Assembly (NCBI GenBank): GCA_023213395.1
Contig: CM041465.1
Coordinates: forward strand, 91,209,741 to 91,273,740
Origin: Cycas panzhihuaensis
Taxonomy: Eukaryota; Cycadophyta
DNA length: 64,000 bases
Reading direction: 5' to 3'
This document shows, in pieces, positions 33,448 through 43,885 of this stretch; within the stretch, counting starts at the first letter, position 1, and each line of letters starts with the position of its first letter. The notes under the pieces were generated by a model. That model saw only the letters and a program-made list of their open reading frames with translations, was not told the DNA's origin and did no database searches. Both the position numbers and the translations under genes were made by a program.

Positions 33448-33965
33448 CCAAGGTTTAGTCCTTGGGGACAATTGTAAAGCTTATTTTTAAAATTTTTTTA
33501 GAGCTATGTTAATGCTATTTTTAGAACCTATTTTAATGCCTATATTGTGGCTTGGTTATGTCATTTTTAAAGAGTCTTTAAGCTAATTTTGAGGGCTATT
33601 TTTGAAATGTCAAAATGTAGATTTAGGGGTTATTTTTTTCAAGCACTTTGAAGATATTTTTAAAGTTATTTTGAAATTATAACGAAGAGAAAATTTATGG
33701 TAGAAAGAGATAGACGTATATGCTAAAATAATATTTTTTAGTGACTTATTTTCTATGTGTGTGGGCTTAGAATAACATTGCATGCAAGTGCTACTAGAGA
33801 TCATAAAAATGCTAGTTTAAAGTTAGTATTCAAAGAGAAAAAAGTAGTAGATCAACTACTCATGCAGGCTATATTACATTATAGAGGCAATAACTCTATT
33901 GTAAAAAAAAAAATCAAGTGTTATATATATGCAATTTCCCTCTATCTTTCTCTAAAAAAGAAAAA
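33448..33965 (+). other. F interior, left
   Basis: AT-rich, no domain. ORF 33757-34020 is a chance frame that overlaps the psbC-like segment in another frame. Confidence 0.5.
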
Positions 33966-34185
33966 ATGGAGGGAGGCAGAGGCATTGATTTGTCTAGTAA
34001 ATTATCTAGGGCCCATGTAGCTCATGTTGGATTAATTTTATTCTGGGCTAGAGAAATGAACCTATTTGAAGTGGCTTATTTTGTATCAAAAAAGCCTATG
34101 TATGAGTAACGATTTATTTTATTTCTCCATCTAGTATTGGAATGAATTACCATAACTTGTCCCTACCTATGAATTAGTCGACACT
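33966..34185 (+). pseudogene. psbC: psbC fragment (plastid photosystem II CP43), decayed
   Basis: The + frame from 33966 reads [20 protein letters not shown], then [21 protein letters not shown]. This matches the N-terminal membrane region of CP43, the plastid-encoded inner antenna protein of photosystem II ([20 protein letters not shown], then MNLFEVAHFVPEKPMYEQG) almost residue by residue. After a stop in place of Gln, homology continues more weakly as IL-HL and VDTF up to about 34185. It is a nuclear copy of plastid DNA: it lacks the rest of the gene, has stops, and lies in the interior of LTR element F. It is not functional. Confidence 0.87.
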
Positions 34186-36010
34186 TTTAACAAATGAATG
34201 ATGTATGATCTGGAAAAGTAGTTTATTTCATAATTTGAAAATCCCATGCCATTTATATAATATTGGTATAAAACCTAGCGACTAAGACCTATTGTGTCTT
34301 TGTCTTTGCCATGTATTAAAGTTGATCTTAATTATCATTTGAAGCCTTAAGTATTGTTTAGTCAGTTATAAGTCAATAGGTCATATTTGCATCTAGTACA
34401 CTTGTACTTGTTTCATTAACTATGGATGGAAAAGTGTCTCTTAAAGATATGGAAGAGATGTAGAGACATTGAGAGGGTGGATTAATATTGGAGAAATAAA
34501 TAGGGGATCCAAACTAGAGAAAGGCTTGGCCATGAGTCAAGTACATATAATAAAATGGTATCAACACTAGTAGGAGGAATGACAACAAAACCCCTTAAGT
34601 TGATATATATTAAAGACTCCACAGAGATGTCCATAGACCTACACACTAGAAAATAGAGCATAGAGATGCCCTTAAATGGGAAAGCACATTATAAAGAATT
34701 AACATCAAGTAAGAAAACTCCATTATAGAGTTGATGTACCATAGATACTTTGCCATGAAGATTGCAATCATTATGGAGCTAAAGAAGAGGTTGCCATCAT
34801 TACATGACAAATTCATTAATTTGTTAAAATTTACCAAATAAATCTTATAGTGATTTTAATATTTTTTTAATTATTAAAAAAATGGCTTTATAAAAATAGT
34901 ACATATATTTATCAGTCATTTTAATTTTTGGCAAATATGAAAGTTTTATTAAATTTAATGGAATTTTTTTACAAAGTCAAAAATGAAATTAACTAAATTT
35001 GATAGTATTTGAAGTCTATAGCCCTTTAGTGATTAACTCTTAGTTCTATGGTGCATCCATATGACTAGCATCCTATTAGTGAAAGGAGATGAGCCCCTAT
35101 TTTTAACCCCTTTTCACTTTTTAATAATACGACTTCATCTTTTTCAACCATAATTTGAGTATATAGAGTCTATTTTTAGAACTAAAAGAAGTGTTGGATT
35201 CTTGACTTAATATTTTTGGATTTGATAGGTCACATAACATAATTTGGAGCTAATTTGATGGGGAAATCTTAACTCAAAGTCATTTTTTTAAAAACTTATA
35301 TTTTTATGAGTTTTTCATCATGTTTAGGCACACTTGATTATTTTTTATGGTTCAAAATCATTTGATGAGATTTATATTGATGTCATATACTCAAAAATAG
35401 GGGGCTAAATGTAAAATTATCACATAGGCTCTACTTTATGCTTTAGAGAACCCATATTTATCAAAACTTATTAAACTTATCCTTTAAAGAGAGCCATTAT
35501 TTAATGTATGGAGTCACATCCATCTTATATCATATTTTATGTTAATGTAATTTGTTATGTTAGATATTTGATAACCTATAAAGATAATTATAAGCCTAAG
35601 GAGGTATTGGTTAGCCCATAATGGCATTGTAAGGCCAAGAAGGCCTATTTGATGATGTATTTTTAGCCATAGATGCCAAAGAGCTACTCTTAGTATCCTA
35701 TTTAGCAAGATATGAGACCCTTTTTTAGCTACTCTTATATTGATTTTCAACTAACTTGCTCGACCAAGTAGGATAATATGTTCTTAGAGTGTAGTTATCT
35801 TGGCACTTATAGAACTATATATATGAATGAGTAAGCTAGCTAATTAGCAATCATAGTGGTCAATTACCTATGTGGTTTGGTGGATGGGGCTTAGTTCATA
35901 TGGATATTGATAACACTTTATATTATTTAAAGTAACTTACTCTAATAAAAGATTTAAAGACTCAAATTATATTTGATGTGACATTTATTTTATTTTCTAT
36001 AATTGTATAT
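34186..36010 (+). other. F interior, right
   Basis: No recognised domain on either strand; AT-rich with scattered stops. No further plastid similarity was noticed. ORFs 34646-34837 (-) and 35514-35750 (-) have no recognisable motif. Confidence 0.5.
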
Positions 36011-36022
36011 TATAGGAGGAAA
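36011..36022 (+). promoter_or_regulatory. Polypurine tract of F
   Basis: tataggaggaaa abuts the 3' LTR start TGTTAAATG. Confidence 0.75.
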
Positions 36023-36220
36023 TGTTAAATGTAATATCCAATTACATTCTAATTCCATTCATACTCTCTATTATATTATTTGAAATTTATATTGTTGGTC
36101 ACCTTGACATATGTGCCACCTTAATAAGTATACCAATATATAAAGATTAACCTTAAGGATTATTATTTAAGATGAGGTCTTCTATAAGTATATACTTGAT
36201 CCTTTTTAATATTGTGAAGT
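36023..36220 (+). repeat. 3' LTR of F, first part
   Basis: Starts TGTTAAATGTAATATCC and is cut at 36220 by D2; the last five bases GAAGT are the D2 target site. Continues at 41863. Confidence 0.82.
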
Positions 36221-36669
36221 TGATGAAAAATAATGGAGCAAAACTATGCTCTTATGCTAGATGATAGAAATTAAAATGTAGGAGAATAGGGTAGAACATA
36301 AACTAATCTTCAATACACTAATACTTCAATACATGAATGTTGCATAAACTAAAACTCATTGTATTTAATTCATTATGATATAGAAAGATTTACAAATTTC
36401 CTAATATGGATAGTGTCTCAAGACACTAGGGTTACATACCCCTCAATATACATAATTTTGGGGGAGGAGGGAAACTCCTCAACCCCTGAAATTTAACTTA
36501 TAATAAAATAATACAAACTTAACTTAAAAGTAAACTTAACTCAAATTAATATAAACTCACCTTAAACTTACCTACATATGTTGAGCACCCACATGTGTAA
36601 ATTGATGAAAATGAGGTGTGCTCCCCTAGTTGGAAGGTGGGAGTGGAGTGATGGCTATTAACTCCAACA
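36221..36669 (-). repeat. 3' LTR of D2 (449 bp)
   Basis: Reads TGATGAAAAATAATGG...ACTCCAACA on +. Full-length match to 41409-41857, including the internal copy of the primer-site junction. Confidence 0.92.
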
Positions 36670-36682
36670 TTCTCCCCCTTGA
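36670..36682 (-). promoter_or_regulatory. Polypurine tract of D2
   Basis: - strand CAAGGGGGAGAA adjoining the 3' LTR. Confidence 0.82.
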
Positions 36683-37391
36683 TGGTCATCACGAACATTT
36701 GTATCTTTTCTTTGAACTTATGAAATTTGTATTTAAAAAAAACTTTGAAATTTTATCTCTTAACTTAATTTTTATCAACTTGCTTCAACCTTCTAGCAAC
36801 ATATGTCCTTCTATCATAAAGTAGTGTAAAAAAACTGTAAGTAAATGTAGTTGCAAAAAATCTGTAAGTAGGTGAAACTTAATTTGTACAAAGATGAATA
36901 GTTATAACTTTGACTTTAACTACTGGAATTTTAACTTTGTATGTCATATCATTAGGTCTCTTTTCTGTCATATCATAAGATTCCTTCTCCCCCTCAAATG
37001 GAGGATCAGATTCTTGTGTAATAAGTTGGTCCTGCATTTGATCAAAATCTTCAATGGTCTTTTCATTATAAATCACTTGTTTTGGTACTTGTCTCGTATG
37101 CTCAACAAAATTGACATCAAATACATTGAGGGTATCTCCCCTATAAGTAGAAATCAATACATCCCATATAGATTTAGAAGTAGTTAATTCATAAACTCTA
37201 GAAAAGACATCATCATGAATAGTACAAAATAATAACCCTAAAACTTCATTATCCTTTCAAAAATTTTCTTTAATACTGAGATCACATTCATATTACAAAT
37301 ATTTCAGAATATCATATGTAATGAAATAATCTTTCATAGTCTTATGCCAAAGTGAAAAATTGTGCCCATCGAATATAGGAAATTGTGCCAT
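36683..37391 (-). pseudogene. D2 gag, broken
   Basis: Start ATG at 37391 (- strand): MAQFPIFDGHNFSLWHKTMK, then VLGLLFCTIHDDVFSRVYEL and TTSKSIWDVLISTYRGD, i.e. the copia UBN2-type Gag core. An open stretch follows (36879-37157; QVIYNEKTIEDFDQMQDQLI). The distal end reads KYKFHKFKEKIQMFVMTIKG, as in D1, and runs into the polypurine tract. Two stops interrupt the first 60 codons. No zinc knuckle was found. Confidence 0.85.
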
Positions 37392-38639
37392 TTTATCAAA
37401 AAAACTTTATTATATAAAATGTATGATTTTATCAAATAAAAAAAGTCAATAAACTAATGAACATATATGATTTCAAATAACTTTTTTGAAAGAGATGTAA
37501 TGCTCTTTGAAAGTCAATCAACTAGGCATAATAAGGAAATGATCCTTTCAATAATAATAAATAAAAAGACTTTCAATATATGTATGCCTTATGAATAAAT
37601 GACAACCTTATAAGATATAAATTCAGATAAAACTTGAAATATAATAAATATATGAGCAAATTTGAATGTGACAAATCCTTTTAAATATGCAAATCTAAAA
37701 TAAGACCTTAACCTTTTGATTTTCTTCAAATAAATAAATATAACCTTTCACTACAATAAATCCTTTGTCTTGATAATAATGTATAATGCTGAAACTGAAA
37801 TATATATGAGTAACTTTTACTTTGAAATATAACGAATATGAAGAAACTTTTGAATAAAAAAATATTATACTCCTTAAAAGAAAGGTTTAGAGGACAACCT
37901 CTAGTTTGATAGCTTCAAAGGCATACTAAATAATGTCAGAATGAGGTGAAATTATACCAATATAAAAATGAAGAAAATATGTTTTTAGTGGAACTGACTA
38001 TTTTGAAAACAAGTTCCCACAAGTTAAGTTTTGATGAACCAAAGTACATACCTCATTTTGAGGCCTAACAGGAGTAGGGAGCTCAAAATCTTATAAATAT
38101 GCTAACAAAATTTTATAGAATACTATAAAAATGATCAAACATATCTTAGATAGTTGCTTAATATCTTTTCAGTTGAAAAAATTTGAGAAATAATATATGA
38201 AAATATGTAATAATGATAAATTAGAGGTTATTAAGTACCTCAACTTTGATCGATTTGAAATCAGTAAAAACACTTCAAATATTATAAAAAATGGTGTCAA
38301 TTCGAAGGGGAGTGAGTCAACTTCCCAAAAATACTGATAGAACTGAATTTTGATGTAAAACAGAAAAGTTATAGCAGAAATGATAGTAAGTACCTTTATG
38401 TGAATATATTTAAAAAATACTAAAAAAACACCAAAGTGCCACATTCGGCGTTTAAAACAATAATCAAAATAAATTCTAAAAAATAAAATAAATAGTTGGT
38501 AATGAAGTTTGTTGAATGTAGATTATTGTAGAATAGATCTAGGTAGAAGATAATCTCCCGATGATAAAATATAATCAGTTAAAAAAGTGATTTTATAAAA
38601 AAATTTAGAAATACTTAAAAAATGACAGATTGAATTTAA

Positions 38640-38935
38640 ATCAACTAAAACGGGGTCAAATCAGGTCCAAATTGGTCATATGACCAGTCAAAATTAATCT
38701 ACAAAAAAATTTTGACGCAATGAAACTAGTTTCGTCAAAAACCAATGCCCCATTGATAAGTTATGGCAAAACAAATGCTAGTAACCCTATGTAAAATAAA
38801 AAGTAAAAATAATAATAAAAGAAAAAAATGTTATAAAACTAAAAAGCCCCCTTCAAAAGGGGCTGAAGGTCACATGAAAATGTTGTATGACTGGGGAGTA
38901 AAGGTCTAAGGGGGGCTAGGGTTTTAAATCACAGA
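38640..38935 (-). repeat. Leader block of D2 shared with copia A
   Basis: On the - strand it matches copia A 2822-3100: catgtgacctt, then an aaggggct motif, then a T-rich run, then acataggg and a gataaaacc/gacgaaact block. Non-coding leader sequence common to two copia groups. Confidence 0.65.
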
Positions 38936-38999
38936 TTCAAACTTTTATAAAATTTGATTTAATTTTTTTTTTAAACTTTATAAAAAAATAAAAATAAAA

Positions 39000-39851
39000 A
39001 ATAAAAAATTTGAATTGCACTTGCGTGCTACACCGCCGTCTGCATTGTATGCAACTGCAGATGCTGTGTTGCAGATGGAACTAGAGAAGGGGCCAAAAAA
39101 TTTGGTCTAATCTACCAAAAAATCAGTGTGACACACCATCCTCTCCTCTTAAGCGTATTGAAATTCTTGAACATTGTTTTCTGAAAGAAATGCAGATCCC
39201 TCAATTTCAATTATGCAGAAATGGATTCCTCTAAAGTTTTAGAGATCGCTAATGAATGAAATAACTAATCACATGATAAACATCTGTGCTACTGCTTGAA
39301 TGATGAAGGGGGCCGCAGAAGCTTAAAGGGAGTTGCAGTCGCGCCCGTAGACCTACACACAGAGGGAGACGAGAATTGGGGGCCACAGTCATACCCGCAG
39401 TGGCTGTGTTTAAGATGTGGTCTTCTTCGTATAGGAGTTTTCTCTTCAGAATCAGAGTCGTTTCGGTACGATATAGATTTCTAGTGATGTTTTTGGAAGA
39501 TGAGATCTGATGACTTGACAGTTGTTGATTTATCTGGTTCACAGATGTTGCAATTAGGGTTTAGCGGTGGTGGCATGGCTGTATGATGTCCCTAGGTATC
39601 ATTCGAATTCAAGTCCCTTAGAAGAAGGGGGATTTCTCTTCTCCTATTTTTTCTAACCAAATGTTTTTCCTGTAATTTTTATTATTTTGGTAATATGTCT
39701 TATTCGTTGTTGTGGGGAATAGAGATGTGATATGCACTTCTTGTTATGTGAATTTGGGTGTAGGTTCCATTCCTAGGATGGGTTGGAATTAGCGTGTATT
39801 ATAAGGCCTTTGCTATGTGGATGTGCTTGCAGGTAGATCTAAGAGGGGGAG
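39000..39851. other. Complex non-coding stretch of D2, possibly captured
   Basis: Less AT-rich than the rest of D2, with overlapping ORFs on both strands (39249-39542 -, 39296-39484 +), none recognisable. Because it adjoins the captured CSN4-like ORF it may be captured 5' flanking or intron DNA; this is inference. Confidence 0.4.
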
Positions 39852-39985
39852 AATACTAGTACACCTCTTTCACATAATGGCTAACGTTGTCTGGATGGTG
39901 GCTGATATAGATAATGGGACAATGCTAGTGCACCCCTTTCACGTAATGGCTAGCATTATCTAGATGGTAGCTGATATAGATAATG
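39852..39985 (+). repeat. 69-bp tandem duplication before the CSN4-like ORF
   Basis: aatactagtacacctctttc (39852) and aatgctagtgcacccctttc (39921) start two adjacent units, both ending in gctgatatagataatg. The second unit supplies the ORF start ATG at 39964. Confidence 0.85.
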
Positions 39986-40107
39986 CCCTCCAAGCTACTG
40001 CCATCATCAATGATCAAAGGCATAAAATAGAACAATACAAGTTTATACTTGCATCTATATTCTCCAATAATAATGTTGTACATGCAAAGGAATTTGTCGA
40101 GCACTTA
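39964..40107 (+). pseudogene. CSN4: CSN4-like N-terminal fragment (COP9 signalosome subunit 4)
   Basis: Codons 6-47 of the ORF starting at 39964 read DNALQATAIINDQRHKIEQY, then KFILASIFSNNNVVHAKEFV. This matches the conserved N-terminus of plant CSN4 (ASAIxDQRQKIEQYKLIL, then SSVLSSND plus ...AKxFIDH). CSN4 is a PCI-domain subunit of the nuclear/cytosolic COP9 signalosome, which removes NEDD8 from cullins. Only about 45 of roughly 400 residues are present and they run in frame into a dehydrogenase fragment. It lies antisense inside retroelement D2, so it is a captured gene piece. The assignment is from memory of the family and should be verified by search. Confidence 0.72.
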
Positions 40108-40395
40108 GTGTTGTTCTTGCAAAAACAGGTCTGTGTGATAATTCTTGATTATTCAGAAACAACTGGAAATGAAGTTGTTCTCTTTCTTAAAGAAGAGCAT
40201 GAAAAAAACTATCAAGATCTAAAAAATCCCAAAGCAATATAAGCAATATACATTAAATCTAATGTTTCTAATCTAGGAGACCTTGCATCTATTTTTGCAA
40301 AGCATGTGAACATATTTGGAAGGTTGGACATATATATCAATAATGTTGGTGTAAATAATATGATCCTGTGGACTACAATGATTGTAAAAATGGTT
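40108..40395 (+). pseudogene. Short-chain dehydrogenase (SDR) fragment fused to CSN4-like ORF
   Basis: In the same frame as the CSN4-like part: QVCVIILDYSETTGNEVVLF, then EEHEKNYQDLKNPKAI, a stop at 40240-40242, and, still in frame, SNVSNLGDLASIFAKHVNIF followed by GRLDIYINNVGVNN. This fits plant 15-hydroxyprostaglandin-dehydrogenase-like SDRs: second Rossmann beta strand ending in acidic D, the AIFIxCDVxN motif, and the NNAG motif (NNVG here). The glycine-rich GxxxGIG loop upstream and the YxxxK active site downstream are missing, so no enzyme can be made. A 9-bp repeat (gcaatataa gcaatatac) creates the stop. Confidence 0.8.
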
Positions 40396-41394
40396 AAATT
40401 TTTGTCTACTTTTGGAAAAGCGAGTTGAGGAACTCTTGTCTCAAATATATAGTAGATTTTGTAAATATATTGATGAAAATAAATCAATAAATAAAGAAGT
40501 ATATATATATTTGTATCTAAGATTTCAAATATGTTGCAGTAGATATATCAAAAAAATGAGAAATATGTGTTTTAGATCTAAAAAAAATAGGTTTAAAGAA
40601 CTTGGAAACGTAGTTGTAGTAGACTTATAGAGATGAGATCTACTGTATATGCTTCTCCAAAAGGCTGAATATGCCCCAAAAATCACTGATAAAAAAATGT
40701 TAAAATAATTGCTGAAATAAGAAGATTTGAAATGAAATATAGCAGATCTGAACCAAATATAGCAAAAAATGGTAAAATATTTAGTAAAATATGTAGATCT
40801 AAAAAAATATAACTCAGATCTAAAGAAAACTTTAGCAAATCTAAGAAAACTATGGCAGATCTCGAAGTAAACTTTGATAACTATTGTATGTAGTTGAAAA
40901 TTTTCACAAATTTAAGAAAATATTAGATAAATAAACATAAATATTCTTGAAAATAGTTAAATATATGATAAGATATGCATAATTGAAAAAATATAACTCA
41001 GATATGAAGAAAACTTTGAAAAAAATATAGCTTGTAGTTGAAATCCTGTGCAGATCTGGAAAAATATAAGATAATAGATAAAATATGCCTGAAAAATGCT
41101 AAATATATGATAGAAATATATAAAACCTATTGATAAAACCACTTGCAGAGTGATAAAACCTAATATTTACTATTTTTCAGTTGTGCACTTACATAAATAT
41201 GAAATATTTTTGTTATTTCACAAATATAACTCAATAATAAGTAAATCTCTAATAAAAATATAAGAAACTGCTAAAAAAAAACTTGTAGAAAATAAATGTA
41301 ACCAGTATTTTCTTTACTGTGAGTAAATCTACCTCAAAATTCTAGTAGATCTCTTTTTTTCTTCACAAAAACTTCAATAGGCCAATAATCATTG
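40396..41394 (-). other. AT-rich leader of D2 next to primer site
   Basis: No gene. Highly repetitive A/T-rich text with recurrent agatctRaa, aaaatatg and ataactcagat motifs (40700-41120), suggesting old internal duplication. Confidence 0.55.
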
Positions 41395-41406
41395 GCTCTG
41401 ATACTA
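41395..41406 (-). promoter_or_regulatory. Primer-binding site of D2
   Basis: On the - strand TAGTATCAGAGC, one mismatch from the initiator-Met site, two bases from the 5' LTR. Confidence 0.85.
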
Positions 41407-41408
41407 AA

Positions 41409-41857
41409 TGATGGAAAATAATGGAGCAAAACTATGCTCTGATACTAGATGATGGAAAATAAAATGCAAGAGAACAAGGCAGAACATAAACTAATCTTCA
41501 ATACACCAATACTTTAATACATGAATGTTGCATAAACTGAAAACTCATTGTATTCAATCCAATGTGATAGAGAAATCTTTAGAAATTTGCCAATATGAGT
41601 GGTGTCTCAAGACACCAGGGTTGTACACCCCTTAATATATATAATTTTGGGGGAGGAGGGAAACTCCTCAACCCTTGAAATTTAAATTACAATAAAATAA
41701 TACAAACTTAACTTAGAGTAAACTTAACTCAAATTAATACAAACTCACCTTAAACTTACCTACACATGTTAAGCACTCACATGTGTAAATTGATGAAGAT
41801 GAGGTGCGCTCCCCTGGTTGGAAGGTGGGAGTGGAGTGATGGCTATTAACTCCAACA
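41409..41857 (-). repeat. 5' LTR of D2 (449 bp) with internal primer-site copy
   Basis: On + it reads TGATGGAAAATAATGG at 41409, then GCTCTGATACTA (41436-41447), then a second TGATGGAAAATAAAATG at about 41450. So the LTR end plus primer site is duplicated inside the LTR; see the same in 36221-36669. Confidence 0.9.
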
Positions 41858-41862
41858 GAAGT

Positions 41863-42041
41863 TTGGCCATTCTTCTCCTATTTTATTATGTTTTATCCTT
41901 GTATATACTCATCTTATTGTGGTTATTATTTTATCCTACACTAACCTCACTCATTTATTCTTTATCCATTATTAGGTCCACTATCATTGCATCCATCTTA
42001 AACTATAATTGTGGTATCATTACTTCAACTTTGATCCAATA
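41863..42041 (+). repeat. 3' LTR of F, second part
   Basis: Resumes after D2, matches 33250-33432 (attatgYtttatccttRtata, ccatcttaaa) and ends GATCCAATA before the target duplicate TGAAT (42042-42046). Confidence 0.8.
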
Positions 42042-42046
42042 TGAAT

Positions 42047-43885
42047 GTCATGGGAAGGGTGACAACCTTTTGGAAGGATGCAACACTTAATTTAGCATAA
42101 AAACTTAGCTATTTAATTAGTTTTTTTATTATAATCATGGTGTAAGATTAAGATGTAGCTAATGTAGTTATTTTTAAGTGATTTTACTATTGCATGGAGA
42201 TGAAAAGTACTAATTTTCATTATTTTTTAGCCTTTTAATCATGTTGGGTACATGCAAGGCTATGTATATAATGTTCATTGATTTAGTTTACCTTATGATT
42301 GGGTGTGGCAACCATCAAATCTAGAAACATAGAAGTTGTTAGCCATTTAAAGGTAAAATGAACCATTTTTTGGTACTTTAAAGATTATTTAAAGCTATTA
42401 GAGGGTGCACAACCTATATCATTACTATTAGGCTCTTATTTATTACTAAAGTGGTGATACACCTATTAGGTACTATGTAAAAGATTATTTCTAATGGAAG
42501 AAGCTATTTAAAAGTTCGTTTTATTAATTTCAAGCTAGTTATTGCTTGTTGAGTCTATTCCAAACTATATTAGGTATGTTAAGGATAAGAAAGTAGTCAT
42601 GAATGTAGAATAAACTACAGGAGACATGCTCGACAAGTGTGTTAAACACATTTATCATTGTTAAAGTGTTTAATCAATTTTAAGAATAGAAAGTTAGAGT
42701 TGAGAATAAAAGTGATAAAAAGATAAAAAATTTAAGAAGTCATATGGATAGGAATATGACAATAATACCTTTAACTTGTTCTATCTTAGGTATGGTGTCA
42801 AATGAGAATTCACAATCCCATATAACTGACAACAAAATATTATCTTGGAGTGAAAAAATTATGCCATAATGGAGATGGTAAGGTGTATGGCACATGCATC
42901 AAATTTGCTATAGAATTATTGAGAAAACATTGTATGGATTATTGATCATGTATTAAACTAGGTACCAACTAGAATAATCAATAACATGATGCAAAAAAAG
43001 AAATAGATCAATCAAAAGCCTTTTATTAATTATTTTAAAGTATTTGGGTGCATTATATATGCATATATCCTTAATGATAAACATAAGAATATGGATCATA
43101 AGAGATAAAAATACATCTTCATGGAGTATTCTAATATGAACAAAGGCTATCAACTATGGGATCCAAAGTTAAGAAAACCTAAGGTTAGTCAATATGTTTA
43201 GTTTGATGAGTGGATGGTATATCATACTATAAGTATCATTTATGAAAAAGTTCTAGAATTGCTATTACTACCAAGTCATTTATAATTAGATGGTTAGATT
43301 GATCATTTTAATTACAACAAAATTCATGTGGGATACACATCATATGGATGTGAAGTCTATAGTCCTTAATGAATAATTAAAGGAAGAGATTTATATGGTA
43401 TAACATCCTAGTTTCATTGAGGAAGGATGCAAGGAGTTTGTAGAGTATTAGGGACTCTTAGTGGGTGCTTATAAAGTAATTTGATTAAAGGAAATGTTAG
43501 ATGTTCTTAATGTTCAAAGTAGTGTAATGACTATCTTTATTGATAATTAAAATACTATTTAACTATTCAAGAATCCTAAGTTTCATGCTCAAACTAAATA
43601 CATCGAGATAAACACCACTATATTTAGGAATGGTCAAAGTATGGAAGATAAATATGGGATATTATCAATGTTATAAATAATTAACATATATATTCACAAA
43701 GTTACTTGCTAAAGATTATTTTAGAAAAATTTGCATTAGATTAGGTCTATGGGAGGTTTCCCTTAAGGGGGGATAAATTTGCAAGGTCAACTCTCACTTA
43801 CCTTAAAGGTTATTATATTAAAATACTAAGAATGATCTATAACTATATGTTGAGTCCTAAATCCCATATTTACAATAAGAGGTAA
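42047..43885 (+). pseudogene. Copia E pol remnant (integrase to RNase H)
   Basis: + strand, heavily broken. Integrase C-terminal part at about 42930-43200: TRIINNMMQKKK, FINYFKVFGCIIYAYILND, YSNMNKGYQLWDPKLRKPKV. RNase H C-terminal part at about 43520-43640: FKNPKFHAQTKYIEI, the conserved NPxFHxRTKHIE motif. Most RT sequence between them is deleted or unreadable, because only about 300 bp separates them where about 1.5 kb is expected. Purine tract aataagaggtaa precedes the 3' LTR. Confidence 0.75.

Larger units (their letters stand above)
36221..41857 (-). mobile_element. Gag-only copia-type element D2 with captured host gene fragments
   Basis: 5.6 kb, two 449-bp LTRs (36221-36669, 41409-41857), exact GAAGT duplication (36216-36220, 41858-41862), initiator-Met-type primer site at 41395-41406, polypurine tract at 36670-36682. 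Coding content is a broken copia Gag, with no protease or pol. Between primer site and gag lies a segment (about 39960-40400) that reads on the opposite strand as a CSN4-like fragment joined to a short-chain-dehydrogenase fragment. Inserted in the 3' LTR of F. Confidence 0.9.
33068..42041 (+). mobile_element. LTR element F without recognisable pol, carrying plastid psbC DNA
   Basis: 5' LTR 33068-33432, primer site TGGTATTAGAGC at 33436-33447, purine tract at 36011-36022, 3' LTR 36023-36220 plus 41863-42041 (split by D2). Near-identical target duplication TGAAC/TGAAT. Net length about 3.3 kb. No Gag, RT or integrase motif was found in the 2.6-kb interior, so it looks like a LARD-type non-autonomous element. 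Inserted in copia E. Confidence 0.83.

Noticed and set aside
33757-34020. 87-codon ORF as a gene
   Set aside because: Reads across the psbC-like DNA in the wrong frame; no motif.
33448-36010. More plastid genes next to the psbC fragment
   Set aside because: I could not match further plastid proteins on either strand; only the 220-bp stretch is supported.
39249-39542. 97-codon - strand ORF inside D2 as an additional captured gene
   Set aside because: No family recognised and overlapped by a + strand ORF; left as unassigned.
42847-42960. Possible separate host gene near 42850-43200
   Set aside because: Reads as copia integrase tail (FGCIIYAY, GYQLWDPK), so it belongs to element E.
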